The notes under the pieces were generated by a model. That model had not been told where the DNA came from. It saw only the letters and a list, made by a program, of their open reading frames with translations, and did not search any database. From NCBI RefSeq assembly GCF_003123725.1, contig NZ_QETA01000004.1, positions 1 through 64,000 on the forward strand: DNA of 64,000 bases. Direction: 5' to 3'. This document shows, piece by piece, positions 32,950 through 41,432 of the stretch (the stretch's first letter is position 1; every line of letters begins with the position of its first letter). Source of the stretch: Corticimicrobacter populi (GTDB lineage Bacteria; Pseudomonadota; Gammaproteobacteria; Burkholderiales; Burkholderiaceae_B). The position numbers were made by a program, and so were the translations under genes.

Positions 32950-33048
32950 GGTGGCTGCCTGCCTCTGTGGTATCGGGCAGGCGATGATCAGTATGCCGCA
33001 GCGGGGCAGGTGAGCGCTGCGGGTGACTACCGCCCCGTGCGTGCTGGG

Positions 33049-34044
33049 CTAGCGGCCCAGCGCCTGGTAGACGGCGTCGATGGTTTCCTGGCCGATGCGG
33101 GAAGCCATTTCCTGGTGGACGGGTTCCAGCGTTTCGATCCATTGCTGGCGTTCTGCATCCGTCATCTCATGGAAGTTGGTCTTGCGGGTTGCCTGCATGG
33201 CGAGCAGCGCGGCATCGTTTTCCTGTTGGGCTATGTCGTTGGCATACGTCGTTGCCTCGGCCATGGCCTTTTCCAGGTTGGCGCGCACGTCGGCCGGCAG
33301 CTCATCCCAGAATTTCTTGTTGACGATCACCGCATAGCCGATATAACCGTGGTCGGAAAGGGTGGCATGCTTCTGCACATCGTAGACCTGCTGGGTATAC
33401 ATGTTCGACGGCGTGTTTTCCGAGCCGTCGACCACGCCGGTCTGCATGGCTTGGTAGACCTCGGAGAAGGCCATCATCTGCGGTACGGCATCAAGCGCTC
33501 GCATCTGGGATTCGAGCACTTTGGAGGATTGGATGCGCATCTTCAGGCCGAAGAAGTCATCCGGTGTATGCATGGACCGGTTGGCACTCATGATCTTGAA
33601 GCCGTTGTCCCAGTAGGCCAGGCCGGTGATGCCCTTGGGCTGGAGTTTGTCCAGCAGGTTCTTGCCGACTTCGCCGTCGGTGACTTTGCGCAGGTCTTCC
33701 TTGCTGCGGAAGATGTAGGGCAGGTCGAACACTTCGAACTCGCGCACGCCCAGCGGGCCGAACTTGGACAGCGACGGAGCCAGCATCTGGACGGCACCCA
33801 GTTGCAGGGCTTCGAGTTCTTCCTTGTCCTTGTAGAGCTGCGAGTTGGGATAGACCTCGACCTTGACCTTGCCGTCGGTGTATTGCTCGGCCAGTTCCTT
33901 GAAGCGGTCGGCACCCTTGCCCTTGGGCGTGTCGGGAGCGACGACGTGGCTGAACTTGATGATGATGGGGGCGTCCTGGGCCTGGGCGAGCGGCCCGGCG
34001 CAAAATAGCGCGGCGGTCAGGCCTGCGGTAATCAAGCGTTTCAT
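33049..34044 (-). CDS. dctP: TRAP dicarboxylate-type binding protein DctP, copy B
   Basis: DctP is the periplasmic receptor of a TRAP (sodium-driven) transporter. The 331-residue precursor has a cleavable signal peptide ending near AQAQDAP, then IIIKFSHVVAPDTPKGKGADRFKELAEQ, LYKDKEELEALQLGAVQMLAP and the carboxylate-binding region LKMRIQSSKVLESQM with the conserved Arg. It is collinear, without gaps, with copy A at 36365-37360; I count about 41 differences over some 308 mature residues. It lies downstream of dctM behind a terminator-like hairpin and carries its own upstream element, so it is probably a separate transcription unit that feeds the same DctQM. GGAG lies 6 bases before the start. 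Confidence 0.92.
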   Translation of the reverse strand: MKRLITAGLTAALFCAGPLAQAQDAPIIIKFSHVVAPDTPKGKGADRFKELAEQYTDGKVKVEVYPNSQLYKDKEELEALQLGAVQMLAPSLSKFGPLGVREFEVFDLPYIFRSKEDLRKVTDGEVGKNLLDKLQPKGITGLAYWDNGFKIMSANRSMHTPDDFFGLKMRIQSSKVLESQMRALDAVPQMMAFSEVYQAMQTGVVDGSENTPSNMYTQQVYDVQKHATLSDHGYIGYAVIVNKKFWDELPADVRANLEKAMAEATTYANDIAQQENDAALLAMQATRKTNFHEMTDAERQQWIETLEPVHQEMASRIGQETIDAVYQALGR

Positions 34045-34139
34045 GTGTGTCTCCAATATGTTTTTGCATTCAGGGTGTGGCCCTGTGTGCCTGCCTGTGG
34101 CGGCATTGAAGACAGCGTAAAGGAGGCGTTGGGGCTTTC

Positions 34140-34149
34140 CTATTGTGGA
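34140..34149 (-). promoter_or_regulatory. shared dctP upstream element, copy B
   Basis: CTATTGTGGA (TCCACAATAG on the minus strand) begins 96 bases upstream of the dctP copy B start. The identical 10-mer occurs 99 bases upstream of dctP copy A. It is probably part of a DctR-type activator site or a conserved promoter element. Confidence 0.5.
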
Positions 34150-34251
34150 TGTCACGAATCGGGTATTCCCGGCTGAGGGGATTCGAAAGGCAGGCTTTGG
34201 AAAAACTGAATGCTCTACCTGCTTGCGGGTCAAGCGATGTGGAGGGGCACA

Positions 34252-34281
34252 ACGAAAATGCGCCCCACAGAGGAGGCGCAT
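34252..34281 (-). terminator. possible dctM terminator
   Basis: On the minus strand ATGCGCC pairs with GGCGCAT (plus-strand arms 34258-34264 and 34275-34281) and is followed by TTTCGTT. The stem is short and the T run imperfect, so termination between dctM and dctP copy B may be partial. The rest of the 298-bp gap holds only the copy B upstream region. Confidence 0.45.
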
Positions 34282-34342
34282 CGTGTTGCCGCTCGCTGAT
34301 CCGAGCCTGCCGTCGCAACGGCGGGGCCGGATCTGCTCGCGA

Positions 34343-35668
34343 TTACATCCAGCCGGTCAGGCGTGGCAGCCAGAGCGTGATTTCCGGGATGAACGTGATC
34401 ATCATCAGGAAGATCAGCCCCGTGATCAGCCATGGGAAGGTTGCCTTGGTGACATCTGTCAGCCCCAGCTTGGATATGCTGGATGCCACGTACAGGTTCA
34501 ACCCTACGGGTGGGGTCGCCAGACCGATTTCCATGTTTACCACCAGCATGATGCCGAAGTGCACCGGGTCGATGCCCAGCTTCATGGCGACGGGGAACAG
34601 GATGGGGGCCATGATCAGGATCAGGCCGGACGGCTCCATCACCATGCCGATGATCAGCAACAGCACGTTGACGAACAGCAGGAAGGCCACCACACCCAAG
34701 CCCTGCTCGACGATCCAGGCGGCAATACCCTGCGGAATCTGCTCGGAGGTCAGGATGAAGGCGAACATCACGGCGTTGGTGATGATGTACAGCAGCATCG
34801 CGCTCATCGCAGCCGAATCGAGCACGATCTTCTTGACGTCGCGCAGTTTGATGTCCTTGTACACGAACACGGCGATGATGAAGGCGTACACGGCGCTCAT
34901 GGCGGCGGCTTCGGTGGGGGTGAACACGCCGCTGTAGATCCCGCCCATCACGATGATGACCAGCATCAGGCCCCAGACCGATTCCCGGAACGCCTGCCAG
35001 CGCTCACCCCAGCTGGCCTTGGGCTGGCGGGGGTAGTTGTGCTTCCAGGCACGGTACATGGTGGTCACGCCCAGCATGAAGGCCAGGATCAGACCCGGTA
35101 CCACGCCGGCAATGAACAACTGGCCGATGGAGGCTGAGGCGATACGTTCGCCATCCGGGCCTTCGACCATCATGCCGCTGGTGGCGACGGCGTACATCAC
35201 CATCACGATCGACGGCGGCAGCAGGATGCCCAGGCCGCCCGAGGTGGCCACGATGCCGGTGCCGAACTTGGCGGGAAAGCCCTGCTTGACCATGGCAGGC
35301 ATGATGATGGAGCCGATTGCCGCCACGGTAGCCGGTGAGGAGCCGGAGATCGAGGCGAACAGCGCGCAGGCCAGCACGGCGGCCAGGCCCAGGCCGCCGG
35401 GCAAGTGGCCGACCATCGAGGTGGCAAACCGGATCATCCGTTTGGCCACCCCCCCGTGGGTGAGGAAGCTGCCCGCCAGGATAAAGAACGGGATGGCCAT
35501 GATTTCGAATTTCTCGATCCCGGTGAACAGCTTGAGCGCGATGCTGTCCATGGGCACATTGGTCATGGTGAAGAGGAAGGTCATCACCGTGAGGCCCAGC
35601 GCGATCGAGACCGGCATGCCGGTCAGCAGCAGCACCAGCAGCAACAGGAAAATGATCAGGGTATTCAT
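34343..35668 (-). CDS. dctM: TRAP transporter large permease DctM
   Basis: DctM is the 12-helix channel subunit that couples solute uptake to sodium. The 441-residue protein is hydrophobic throughout and shows the family's IPFFILAGSFLTHGGVAKRMI, GSSPATVAAIGSIIMPAM, the long cytoplasmic region near residues 215-245 and LATPPVGLNLYVASSIS near the end. Its ATG overlaps the dctQ stop by 4 bases. Order on the minus strand is dctP-A, dctQ, dctM. Confidence 0.95.
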   Translation of the reverse strand: MNTLIIFLLLLVLLLTGMPVSIALGLTVMTFLFTMTNVPMDSIALKLFTGIEKFEIMAIPFFILAGSFLTHGGVAKRMIRFATSMVGHLPGGLGLAAVLACALFASISGSSPATVAAIGSIIMPAMVKQGFPAKFGTGIVATSGGLGILLPPSIVMVMYAVATSGMMVEGPDGERIASASIGQLFIAGVVPGLILAFMLGVTTMYRAWKHNYPRQPKASWGERWQAFRESVWGLMLVIIVMGGIYSGVFTPTEAAAMSAVYAFIIAVFVYKDIKLRDVKKIVLDSAAMSAMLLYIITNAVMFAFILTSEQIPQGIAAWIVEQGLGVVAFLLFVNVLLLIIGMVMEPSGLILIMAPILFPVAMKLGIDPVHFGIMLVVNMEIGLATPPVGLNLYVASSISKLGLTDVTKATFPWLITGLIFLMMITFIPEITLWLPRLTGWM

Positions 35669-36294
35669 GCTTTTGCTGCCTCCGGTTTGAGCAGTTCTTC
35701 TTCAAGCTCTTCCTGCATGCCATGCCCGTGATGCGGCAGGCCGCCGGTGCGCAGGTAAGTGACCAGGGTCTGCAGGAAGCGGAAGCACATCAGCGCTGAA
35801 CCTGCGGGCACGGCCAGATAGACGATCCACATCTCGATTTCAAGGTCGGGCGAGACGGTGCCGGTCTTGGCGATGTCCCAGGTGAAGCTGCCGCCGATCC
35901 AGGCGACGATGGCGGTGAACAGGACACCCGCCAGGATGGAGATGACGATCAGGGTCTTGCGCAGGGGCGGCGAGACCATATTGACCAGGACATCGACCCC
36001 GACGTGGATGCCCAGGCGCACGCCGTAGGCGGCACCGAACTTGGCCATCCAGACAAACAGGTAGATACAGAGTTCCTGGGCCCAGAGCAGATTGATGCCG
36101 CTCAGGCTGCGATAGGCCGAGCGAGCCTGCTGCTGCAGCCAGGGATAGTCATTCTGGCGACTCCAGCCGATCAGGTCGGCGATCAGGCCGATCGAATAGC
36201 GCTGGCAGACGGCGATGAAGATGATGACCACGGCCGATATCATCAGCAGCGAGATCAGGTTCTCTTCGAAGCGATCGAGAATTTTTGAAAACAT
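35665..36294 (-). CDS. dctQ: TRAP transporter small permease DctQ
   Basis: DctQ is the four-helix subunit that scaffolds DctM. The 209-residue protein has helix 1 at about residues 13-35, a hydrophilic stretch of about 40 residues, WAQELCIYLFVWMAKFGAAYGVRLGIHVGVDVL (helix 2 with the family's conserved W-E and R-G-H pattern), then two more helices. It is longer than many DctQ proteins because of the insert between helices 1 and 2. It lies 70 bases after dctP-A, with a strong hairpin in the gap. Confidence 0.9.
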   Translation of the reverse strand: MFSKILDRFEENLISLLMISAVVIIFIAVCQRYSIGLIADLIGWSRQNDYPWLQQQARSAYRSLSGINLLWAQELCIYLFVWMAKFGAAYGVRLGIHVGVDVLVNMVSPPLRKTLIVISILAGVLFTAIVAWIGGSFTWDIAKTGTVSPDLEIEMWIVYLAVPAGSALMCFRFLQTLVTYLRTGGLPHHGHGMQEELEEELLKPEAAKA

Positions 36295-36315
36295 GGGAGA
36301 CTCCGGGAGTCAGCC

Positions 36316-36343
36316 GCAGGACTGCCAGGCATGGCAGTCCTGC
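36316..36343 (-). promoter_or_regulatory. intercistronic stem-loop between dctP and dctQ
   Basis: GCAGGACTGCCA and TGGCAGTCCTGC form a perfect 12-bp stem with a 4-base loop and no T run. Hairpins at this place in binding-protein operons usually protect the upstream message from 3' decay, giving far more receptor than permease. Confidence 0.65.
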
Positions 36344-36364
36344 GTTGCGACGGCAAGGCAGGGA

Positions 36365-37360
36365 TCAGCGGCCCAGGGCGCTGTTGACGGCGTCGATGGT
36401 GCTCTGGCCGATGCGCGAGGCCATTTCCTTGTGCACGGGCTCGAGTGCGGCAATCCATTCCTGGCGCTCTGCGTCGCTCAGTTCATGGAAGGTGGTCTTG
36501 CCGGAAGCGCGCATGGCGGCCAGCGAATCGTCGTTTTCCTGTTGGGCGATGTCGTTGGCGTAGGCGGTTGCCTCGGCCATGGCCTTTTCCAGGTTGGCGC
36601 GCACGTCGGCAGGCAGTTCGTCCCAGAACTTCTTGTTGACGATGACTGCGTAGCCCAGATAGCCGTGGTCGGACAGCGTGGCGTGCTTTTGCACTTCATG
36701 CATCTTCTGGGTGAACATGTTCGACGGCGGGTTCTCGGTGCCATCGACCACGCCGGTCTGCAGGGCCTGGTAGACCTCGGAGAAGGCCATCACCTGCGGC
36801 ACGGCATCGAGCGCCTTCATTTGCGATTCGAGCACCTTGGAGGACTGGATGCGCATCTTCAGGCCCAGGAAATCGTCGGGGGTCTGCAGCGGGCTGTTGG
36901 CGCTCATGATCTTGAAGCCGTTGTCCCAGTAGGCCAGGCCGGTGATGCCCTTGGGCTGGAGCTTGTCCAACAGGCCCTGGCCAACTTCGCCGTCAGTGAT
37001 CTTGCGCAGGTCTTCCTTGTTCTGGAAGATGTAGGGCAGGTCGAAGACTTCGAATTCACGCACGCCCAGTGGGCCGAACTTGGCCAGCGACGGAGCCAGC
37101 ATCTGGACGGCACCCAGTTGCAGGGCTTCGAGTTCTTCCTTGTCCTTGTAGAGTTGCGAGTTGGGATAAACCTCGACCTTGACCTTGCCGTCGGTGTATT
37201 GCTCGGCCAGTTGCTTGAAGCGGTCGGCACCCTTGCCCTTGGGCGTGTCGGGCGACACGACGTGGCTGAATTTGATGATGATGGGGGCGTCCTGGGCGAA
37301 GCTGGCGGCACTGGTGCAGAGTGCGGCGGCGGCCAGGCCTGCTGCGAAAATACGCTTCAT
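36365..37360 (-). CDS. dctP: TRAP dicarboxylate-type binding protein DctP, copy A
   Basis: This 331-residue precursor heads the dctPQM operon. The signal peptide ends near ASFAQDAP, and the mature part has FSHVVSPDTPKGKGADRFK, LGAVQMLAPSLAKFGPLG, LQPKGITGLAYWDNGFKIM and the ligand Arg region LKMRIQSSKVLESQM, as in C4-dicarboxylate receptors. Differences from copy B cluster near NSPLQT/NRSMHT (about residue 155) and in the last 70 residues, leaving the core ligand region almost unchanged. The gene is divergent from the sensor kinase, which suggests direct control by it. C4-dicarboxylates are the likely ligands by family and regulator, not proven. Confidence 0.93.
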   Translation of the reverse strand: MKRIFAAGLAAAALCTSAASFAQDAPIIIKFSHVVSPDTPKGKGADRFKQLAEQYTDGKVKVEVYPNSQLYKDKEELEALQLGAVQMLAPSLAKFGPLGVREFEVFDLPYIFQNKEDLRKITDGEVGQGLLDKLQPKGITGLAYWDNGFKIMSANSPLQTPDDFLGLKMRIQSSKVLESQMKALDAVPQVMAFSEVYQALQTGVVDGTENPPSNMFTQKMHEVQKHATLSDHGYLGYAVIVNKKFWDELPADVRANLEKAMAEATAYANDIAQQENDDSLAAMRASGKTTFHELSDAERQEWIAALEPVHKEMASRIGQSTIDAVNSALGR

Positions 37361-37458
37361 GTGTTTCCTCCGATAATAATTTTAGGGTTATCCCTTATGT
37401 GTATTGCCGGCCTTTAGGCACGACAGAGCGCGAGAATAGAGGCAATAATCCTCTTTTG

Positions 37459-37468
37459 CTATTGTGGA
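37459..37468 (-). promoter_or_regulatory. shared dctP upstream element, copy A
   Basis: CTATTGTGGA begins 99 bases upstream of dctP copy A and only 8 bases before the likely sensor-kinase start. It may therefore serve both the dctPQM promoter and the kinase gene. Confidence 0.5.
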
Positions 37469-37476
37469 AATCCGAA

Positions 37477-39480
37477 GTGCCGGTCAACCTTCCCGCGCAG
37501 TCACGCTCATCCGATCCGGGTACGCCTTCTCAGGGCGGGGCTGTCGTCGCCATCATTCCGATTATTGCGATCCTGCTGATCGTGGCGCTGATTGCCGCGT
37601 TCATGTGGATGAATGAGCGCGATATCAGGGTGGAGCAACGCGAAAAACTGGTGCGCGATACCCTGTGGGTCGAGCAGACGCTGCGTTTCCAGCTCGAAAG
37701 CCATGAAAGTAATCTCTACCGGCTGGCTGCCGAGATGGGGCAGTCTGCCGAGCTGCCGGCCAATACCCTGGCGCGGGCACGCCATATGGAAGCCAACCAT
37801 GCCGAACTGGTCTATATCGCCCTGCGTCGCATCGACGGCACGCTCGATGCCATTGCACCCGTAGGTGATCCGGGGTTGCAGGAAGACATGGCGATGCTGC
37901 CCACGGTCGGCGTGCCGCCACGCACACAGGGGCAGCCCAGCCGGGCCCAGTGGAGCCCGCCGGTCTTCGTGCGGGGGCGTTTGCTGTCTGTGCTGCGGTT
38001 GCCGGTGTTCAGCGAGCACAATGTGCCGCTCGGGACGCTGGAGGCCGTGCTGTCGCTGGGCAATCTGCTGCGCGCCAACGTGCCCTGGTGGATCGGTGAG
38101 CGCTATCAGGTATCGCTGACCAGCGTAGGGGGCGATACTCTGGTCAGCAAGTCGAATGCCCAGGCCGACAGCAGCGCCGCCTATACGATGGCGTTCGATC
38201 CGCCATTCAGCGGCCTGTTCCTGACGCTGTCGCCCTTCGAAGCCAGCGAGGATGGGCGGTTGCAGCAGACCCTGCTGTCGGTGATTCTGGGGCTGACCCT
38301 GCTGGCCGTGGTCAACCTCTGGATGCAGCGTCGCCACCTCAAGTTGCGTATCCGTGCCGAGCAGGCACTGCGGCGCGAGCAGGTATTCCGCAAGGCGATG
38401 GAGGATTCGATCACAGTCGGCCTGCGCGCCCGCGACCTGGAGGGACGCATCATTTACGTCAATCCGGCCTTTGCCCGCATGGTGGGCTGGGAGCCGGGCG
38501 AAATCATCGGCCGCTCGCCACCCATGCCGTGGTGGCAACCGGACCTCATCTCCGAAACGCTGGAGCGTCATCGCAACCTGGGGCAGGTGCCGACCGCACA
38601 CAGCTTCGAGACGGTATTCCGGCGGCGTGACGGCAAGGCGCTCGATGTCATGGTGTACGAGGCACCGCTGATCGATGCCGGTGGCACGCATGTGGGCTGG
38701 ATGGCTTCGATCATCGATGTGTCCGACAGGCGCCGCGCGGAAGAGCAGGCCAGCCAGCAGGCCGACCGGCTACAGCAGACCGGCCGGCTGATCACCATGG
38801 GCGAAATGGCTTCCACGCTGGCGCATGAACTCAACCAGCCGCTGGCCGCCATCGCCAGTTATGCTGCCGGCTGTCTGAACATGCTGCAACGTGAACCGGT
38901 CGATCATGCACGCTTGCACACCACGCTTGAGAACCTGGCGGGACAGAACCGTCGGGCCGGTCAGATCATTCGCCGTATCCATGATTTCGTGCGCAAGCGG
39001 GAGCCCGAGCGCGAGGATTGCGATCTGGTCCGACTGGTCGAGGATACGGTGGCCTTCGCTGCCCTGGATGCGCGTCGTTCCGGTGTCCGGCTGGCCTTCG
39101 AGGCGACGCAGACACACTTGGCCGTCAGTGTCGATCCGGTACTGATCGAGCAGGTTCTGCTCAACCTGATCCGCAATGCCACCGAGGCCATGCAGGACGT
39201 GGCGGGGCCGGACAAGTTGGTGCGGGTCAGCGTCGAGCGCCATGAAGAGCGGGCGCTGGTGGCCGTGGCCGACATGGGGCATGGTATTGCACCCGAGGTC
39301 ATGGAGCGGGTGTTCATGCCGTTTGTGACGACCAAGGCGGTGGGCATGGGGATGGGGCTCAATATCTGTCGCTCGATCCTGGAGATCCATCAGGGGCATC
39401 TCTGGTTCGAAGCCGGTGCGTCAGGGGGGGCGACTTTCCTGTTTTCGCTGCCCTGCGCACCGGGTGTGGAGGAGGGATAG
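37477..39480 (+). CDS. dctS: DctS-type sensor histidine kinase
   Basis: This membrane kinase is predicted to sense a dicarboxylate and phosphorylate the adjacent FixJ-family regulator. The 667-residue protein has a membrane helix (about residues 24-46), a periplasmic sensor domain (about 47-260), a second helix (about 265-285), a PAS domain (FRKAMEDSITVGLRARDLEGRIIYVNPAFARMVGW), the HisKA box TLAHELNQPLAAIASYAAG with the phospho-His, and an HATPase with LLNLIRNATEAM, DMGHGIAPEVMERVF and GMGMGLNICRSI. The start is uncertain: GTG 37477 has GGAAA 6 bases upstream; no well-placed ATG exists. It is followed 2 bases later by the regulator. Confidence 0.85.
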   Translation: MPVNLPAQSRSSDPGTPSQGGAVVAIIPIIAILLIVALIAAFMWMNERDIRVEQREKLVRDTLWVEQTLRFQLESHESNLYRLAAEMGQSAELPANTLARARHMEANHAELVYIALRRIDGTLDAIAPVGDPGLQEDMAMLPTVGVPPRTQGQPSRAQWSPPVFVRGRLLSVLRLPVFSEHNVPLGTLEAVLSLGNLLRANVPWWIGERYQVSLTSVGGDTLVSKSNAQADSSAAYTMAFDPPFSGLFLTLSPFEASEDGRLQQTLLSVILGLTLLAVVNLWMQRRHLKLRIRAEQALRREQVFRKAMEDSITVGLRARDLEGRIIYVNPAFARMVGWEPGEIIGRSPPMPWWQPDLISETLERHRNLGQVPTAHSFETVFRRRDGKALDVMVYEAPLIDAGGTHVGWMASIIDVSDRRRAEEQASQQADRLQQTGRLITMGEMASTLAHELNQPLAAIASYAAGCLNMLQREPVDHARLHTTLENLAGQNRRAGQIIRRIHDFVRKREPEREDCDLVRLVEDTVAFAALDARRSGVRLAFEATQTHLAVSVDPVLIEQVLLNLIRNATEAMQDVAGPDKLVRVSVERHEERALVAVADMGHGIAPEVMERVFMPFVTTKAVGMGMGLNICRSILEIHQGHLWFEAGASGGATFLFSLPCAPGVEEG

Positions 39481-39482
39481 GG

Positions 39483-40112
39483 ATGGATCAGCAACAAAAC
39501 GGGCAGGAACTGGTGCAGGTCGTCGATGATGACCCGGCCATTCGCGACTCGCTCGAATGGCTGCTCTACTCGCGCGGCGTCAGCAGTCAATTATGGCCGT
39601 CTGGCGAGGCCTTTATCGAAGGCTGGACGCCGGAATTGAAGGGCTGCATCCTGCTGGATATCCGCATGAATGAAATGTCCGGCCTGGAGGTGTTCAACTG
39701 GCTGCTGGCCAGGAAGGCACCGCAACCCGTGGTGTTTCTGACTGGCCATGGTGATCTGCCGCTGGCCGTCGAGGCACTCAAGCGCGGTGCCGCCGATTTC
39801 ATCGAGAAGCCGTTCAATGACAATGACCTGGTGGATCGTGTCCTCAGCGCCATCCGCAAGGGCGAGGCACGGCTGGATCGCTATCGCCGCGAGCAGGAAC
39901 GCGATACGCGGCTTGCCACGCTGTCGGCACGCGAGGTCGATGTGTTGCAGAAGGTGCTGCTGGGGCTGCTCAACAAACAGATCGCCGATGAGCTGACTAT
40001 TTCGATGCGCACGGTGGAAGTCCACCGTGCACGTGTGCTCGAGAAAATGGGTGTGCGCAACGTGGTCGAACTGGCCCGGTTGTTCGGGCCGGAGGACGGC
40101 CAGGGCGGCTGA
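39483..40112 (+). CDS. dctR: DctR-type response regulator, FixJ/LuxR family
   Basis: The 209-residue regulator has a receiver domain (QVVDDDPAIRDSLEWLL, phospho-acceptor Asp in CILLDIRMNEMSG, FLTGHGDLPLAVEALK, FIEKPF) and a C-terminal LuxR-type helix-turn-helix (LSAREVDVLQKVLLGLLNKQIADELTISMRTVEVHRARVLEKM). That is the FixJ/DctR arrangement, not the sigma-54 DctD type, so its target should be a sigma-70 promoter; accordingly I saw no sigma-54 box before dctP. The likely target is the TRAP operon and the second dctP. Confidence 0.88.
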   Translation: MDQQQNGQELVQVVDDDPAIRDSLEWLLYSRGVSSQLWPSGEAFIEGWTPELKGCILLDIRMNEMSGLEVFNWLLARKAPQPVVFLTGHGDLPLAVEALKRGAADFIEKPFNDNDLVDRVLSAIRKGEARLDRYRREQERDTRLATLSAREVDVLQKVLLGLLNKQIADELTISMRTVEVHRARVLEKMGVRNVVELARLFGPEDGQGG

Positions 40113-40162
40113 TTGATGTTTGCCGGCCAGTGCAGGATGCGTGTCCTGGCCAGACGTGTCGA

Positions 40163-41371
40163 TCAACGTGCCGGCGGTTGCGCCAGGCGATGCTGGGCCA
40201 GTCGCACCCAGTAGGTGGCCCCCAGGGGGATCAGGTCGTCATTGAAATCGTAGCTGCCATTGTGCAGCATGCAGGGACCGGCACCCGCGCCGGCCTCGCG
40301 GTGCGTGCCATCGCCATTGCCCAGCCAGACATAGCTGCCCGGCTTGTGGCGCAGCATGAAGGCGAAGTCTTCGGCACCCATCGACGGTTCGACCTGGGTG
40401 ATGACCTGCTCGGGGCCTGCCAGTGCCGTCAGAACGTCCGCACAGACCGCCGTTTCGATGGCATCGTTGACGGTAGGCGGGTAGTTGCGCTCGAAACGCA
40501 GTCGCGCCTTGCAGCCCAGGGCCAGCCCGGTATGCTCGACGATTTCGCCCATGCGCCGCTCGATCAGGTCCAGCGTGACATCGGTAAACGTGCGTACGGT
40601 GCCGCGCAGGATGGCTTCGTTGGGCACCACGTTGTAGGCACTGCCGGTATGGATCTGGGTCACGCTGAGCACGGCAGCATCAAGCGGATTGCGATTGCGC
40701 GTGACGATGCTCTGCAGCGCCTGGGCGATCTGTACGGCTGCCATGACGGGATCGATACCCAGGTGCGGCATGCCTGCATGTGCACCCTTGCCTTCGATCA
40801 CGATATCGAACTCGTTGCTGGAGGCCATGATGGGCCCGCTCGACAGGCCGAAGCTGCCGACCGGCATGCCGGGCCAGTTGTGCATGCCGAATACGGCATC
40901 CATCGGGCAACGCTCGAACAGGCCATCCTGCACCATGCGCTCGGCACCCGCACCCCCTTCTTCGGCAGGCTGGAATATGGCATAGACCGTGCCGGCAAAG
41001 TCGGGATGCTGCGCCAGGTAGCGTGCAGCCGACAGCAGCGTGACCGTATGGCCATCGTGGCCACAGCCGTGCATCTTGCCGGGGATGGTGCTGGCATGGG
41101 CGAAGGTGTTGACCTCCTGCATGGGCAGAGCATCCATGTCGGCACGCAGGCCGATGGCGCGGCCATTGTCTGGCTGGTTGCCCTTGATGACACCGACCAC
41201 ACCGGTGCCGGCCAGACCTCGGATCACGGGGATGCCCCAGGCCGTCAGCCGGTCAGCGATCAGGCCGGAGGTGCGGTGTTCTTCGTAGCCCAGTTCGGGA
41301 TGGGCGTGGATGTCGCGCCGGAGGGCAGCCATCTCGGCTTGCCAGCCGACGATCGGTTCGAGCAGTTGCAT
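40163..41371 (-). CDS. M20-family amidohydrolase (hippurate hydrolase-like)
   Basis: The 402-residue cytoplasmic metalloenzyme belongs to the M20D group (hippuricase, indole-acetyl-amino-acid hydrolase, N-acyl-amino-acid deacylase). Metal-site motifs are present: LRADMDALPMQE, HGCGHDGHT, PAEEGGAGA, MHNWP and the late EPSMGAEDFAFML. The reaction is hydrolysis of an N-acyl amino acid, but the substrate cannot be told. The start at 41371 matches family N-termini (LLEPIVGWQAEMAALRRDIHAHPELG); an in-frame ATG at 41419 is less likely. It is convergent with dctR. Confidence 0.88.
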   Translation of the reverse strand: MQLLEPIVGWQAEMAALRRDIHAHPELGYEEHRTSGLIADRLTAWGIPVIRGLAGTGVVGVIKGNQPDNGRAIGLRADMDALPMQEVNTFAHASTIPGKMHGCGHDGHTVTLLSAARYLAQHPDFAGTVYAIFQPAEEGGAGAERMVQDGLFERCPMDAVFGMHNWPGMPVGSFGLSSGPIMASSNEFDIVIEGKGAHAGMPHLGIDPVMAAVQIAQALQSIVTRNRNPLDAAVLSVTQIHTGSAYNVVPNEAILRGTVRTFTDVTLDLIERRMGEIVEHTGLALGCKARLRFERNYPPTVNDAIETAVCADVLTALAGPEQVITQVEPSMGAEDFAFMLRHKPGSYVWLGNGDGTHREAGAGAGPCMLHNGSYDFNDDLIPLGATYWVRLAQHRLAQPPAR

Positions 41372-41432
41372 GGCGTTCGGAACAAAGACTATCGGATGGA
41401 TATTATGCCCGAGTGCCACGCACTGCGGACAC

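Noticed and set aside
34145-35137. Long plus-strand frames opposite dctM and dctP.
   Set aside because: They are rich in His/Gln/Asp, typical of antisense membrane-protein genes, and lie across a gene boundary of the real TRAP operon.
37361-37476. A sigma-54 promoter upstream of dctP copy A.
   Set aside because: I found no GG-N10-GC element in the right place, and the regulator is FixJ/LuxR-type, which works with sigma-70 promoters.
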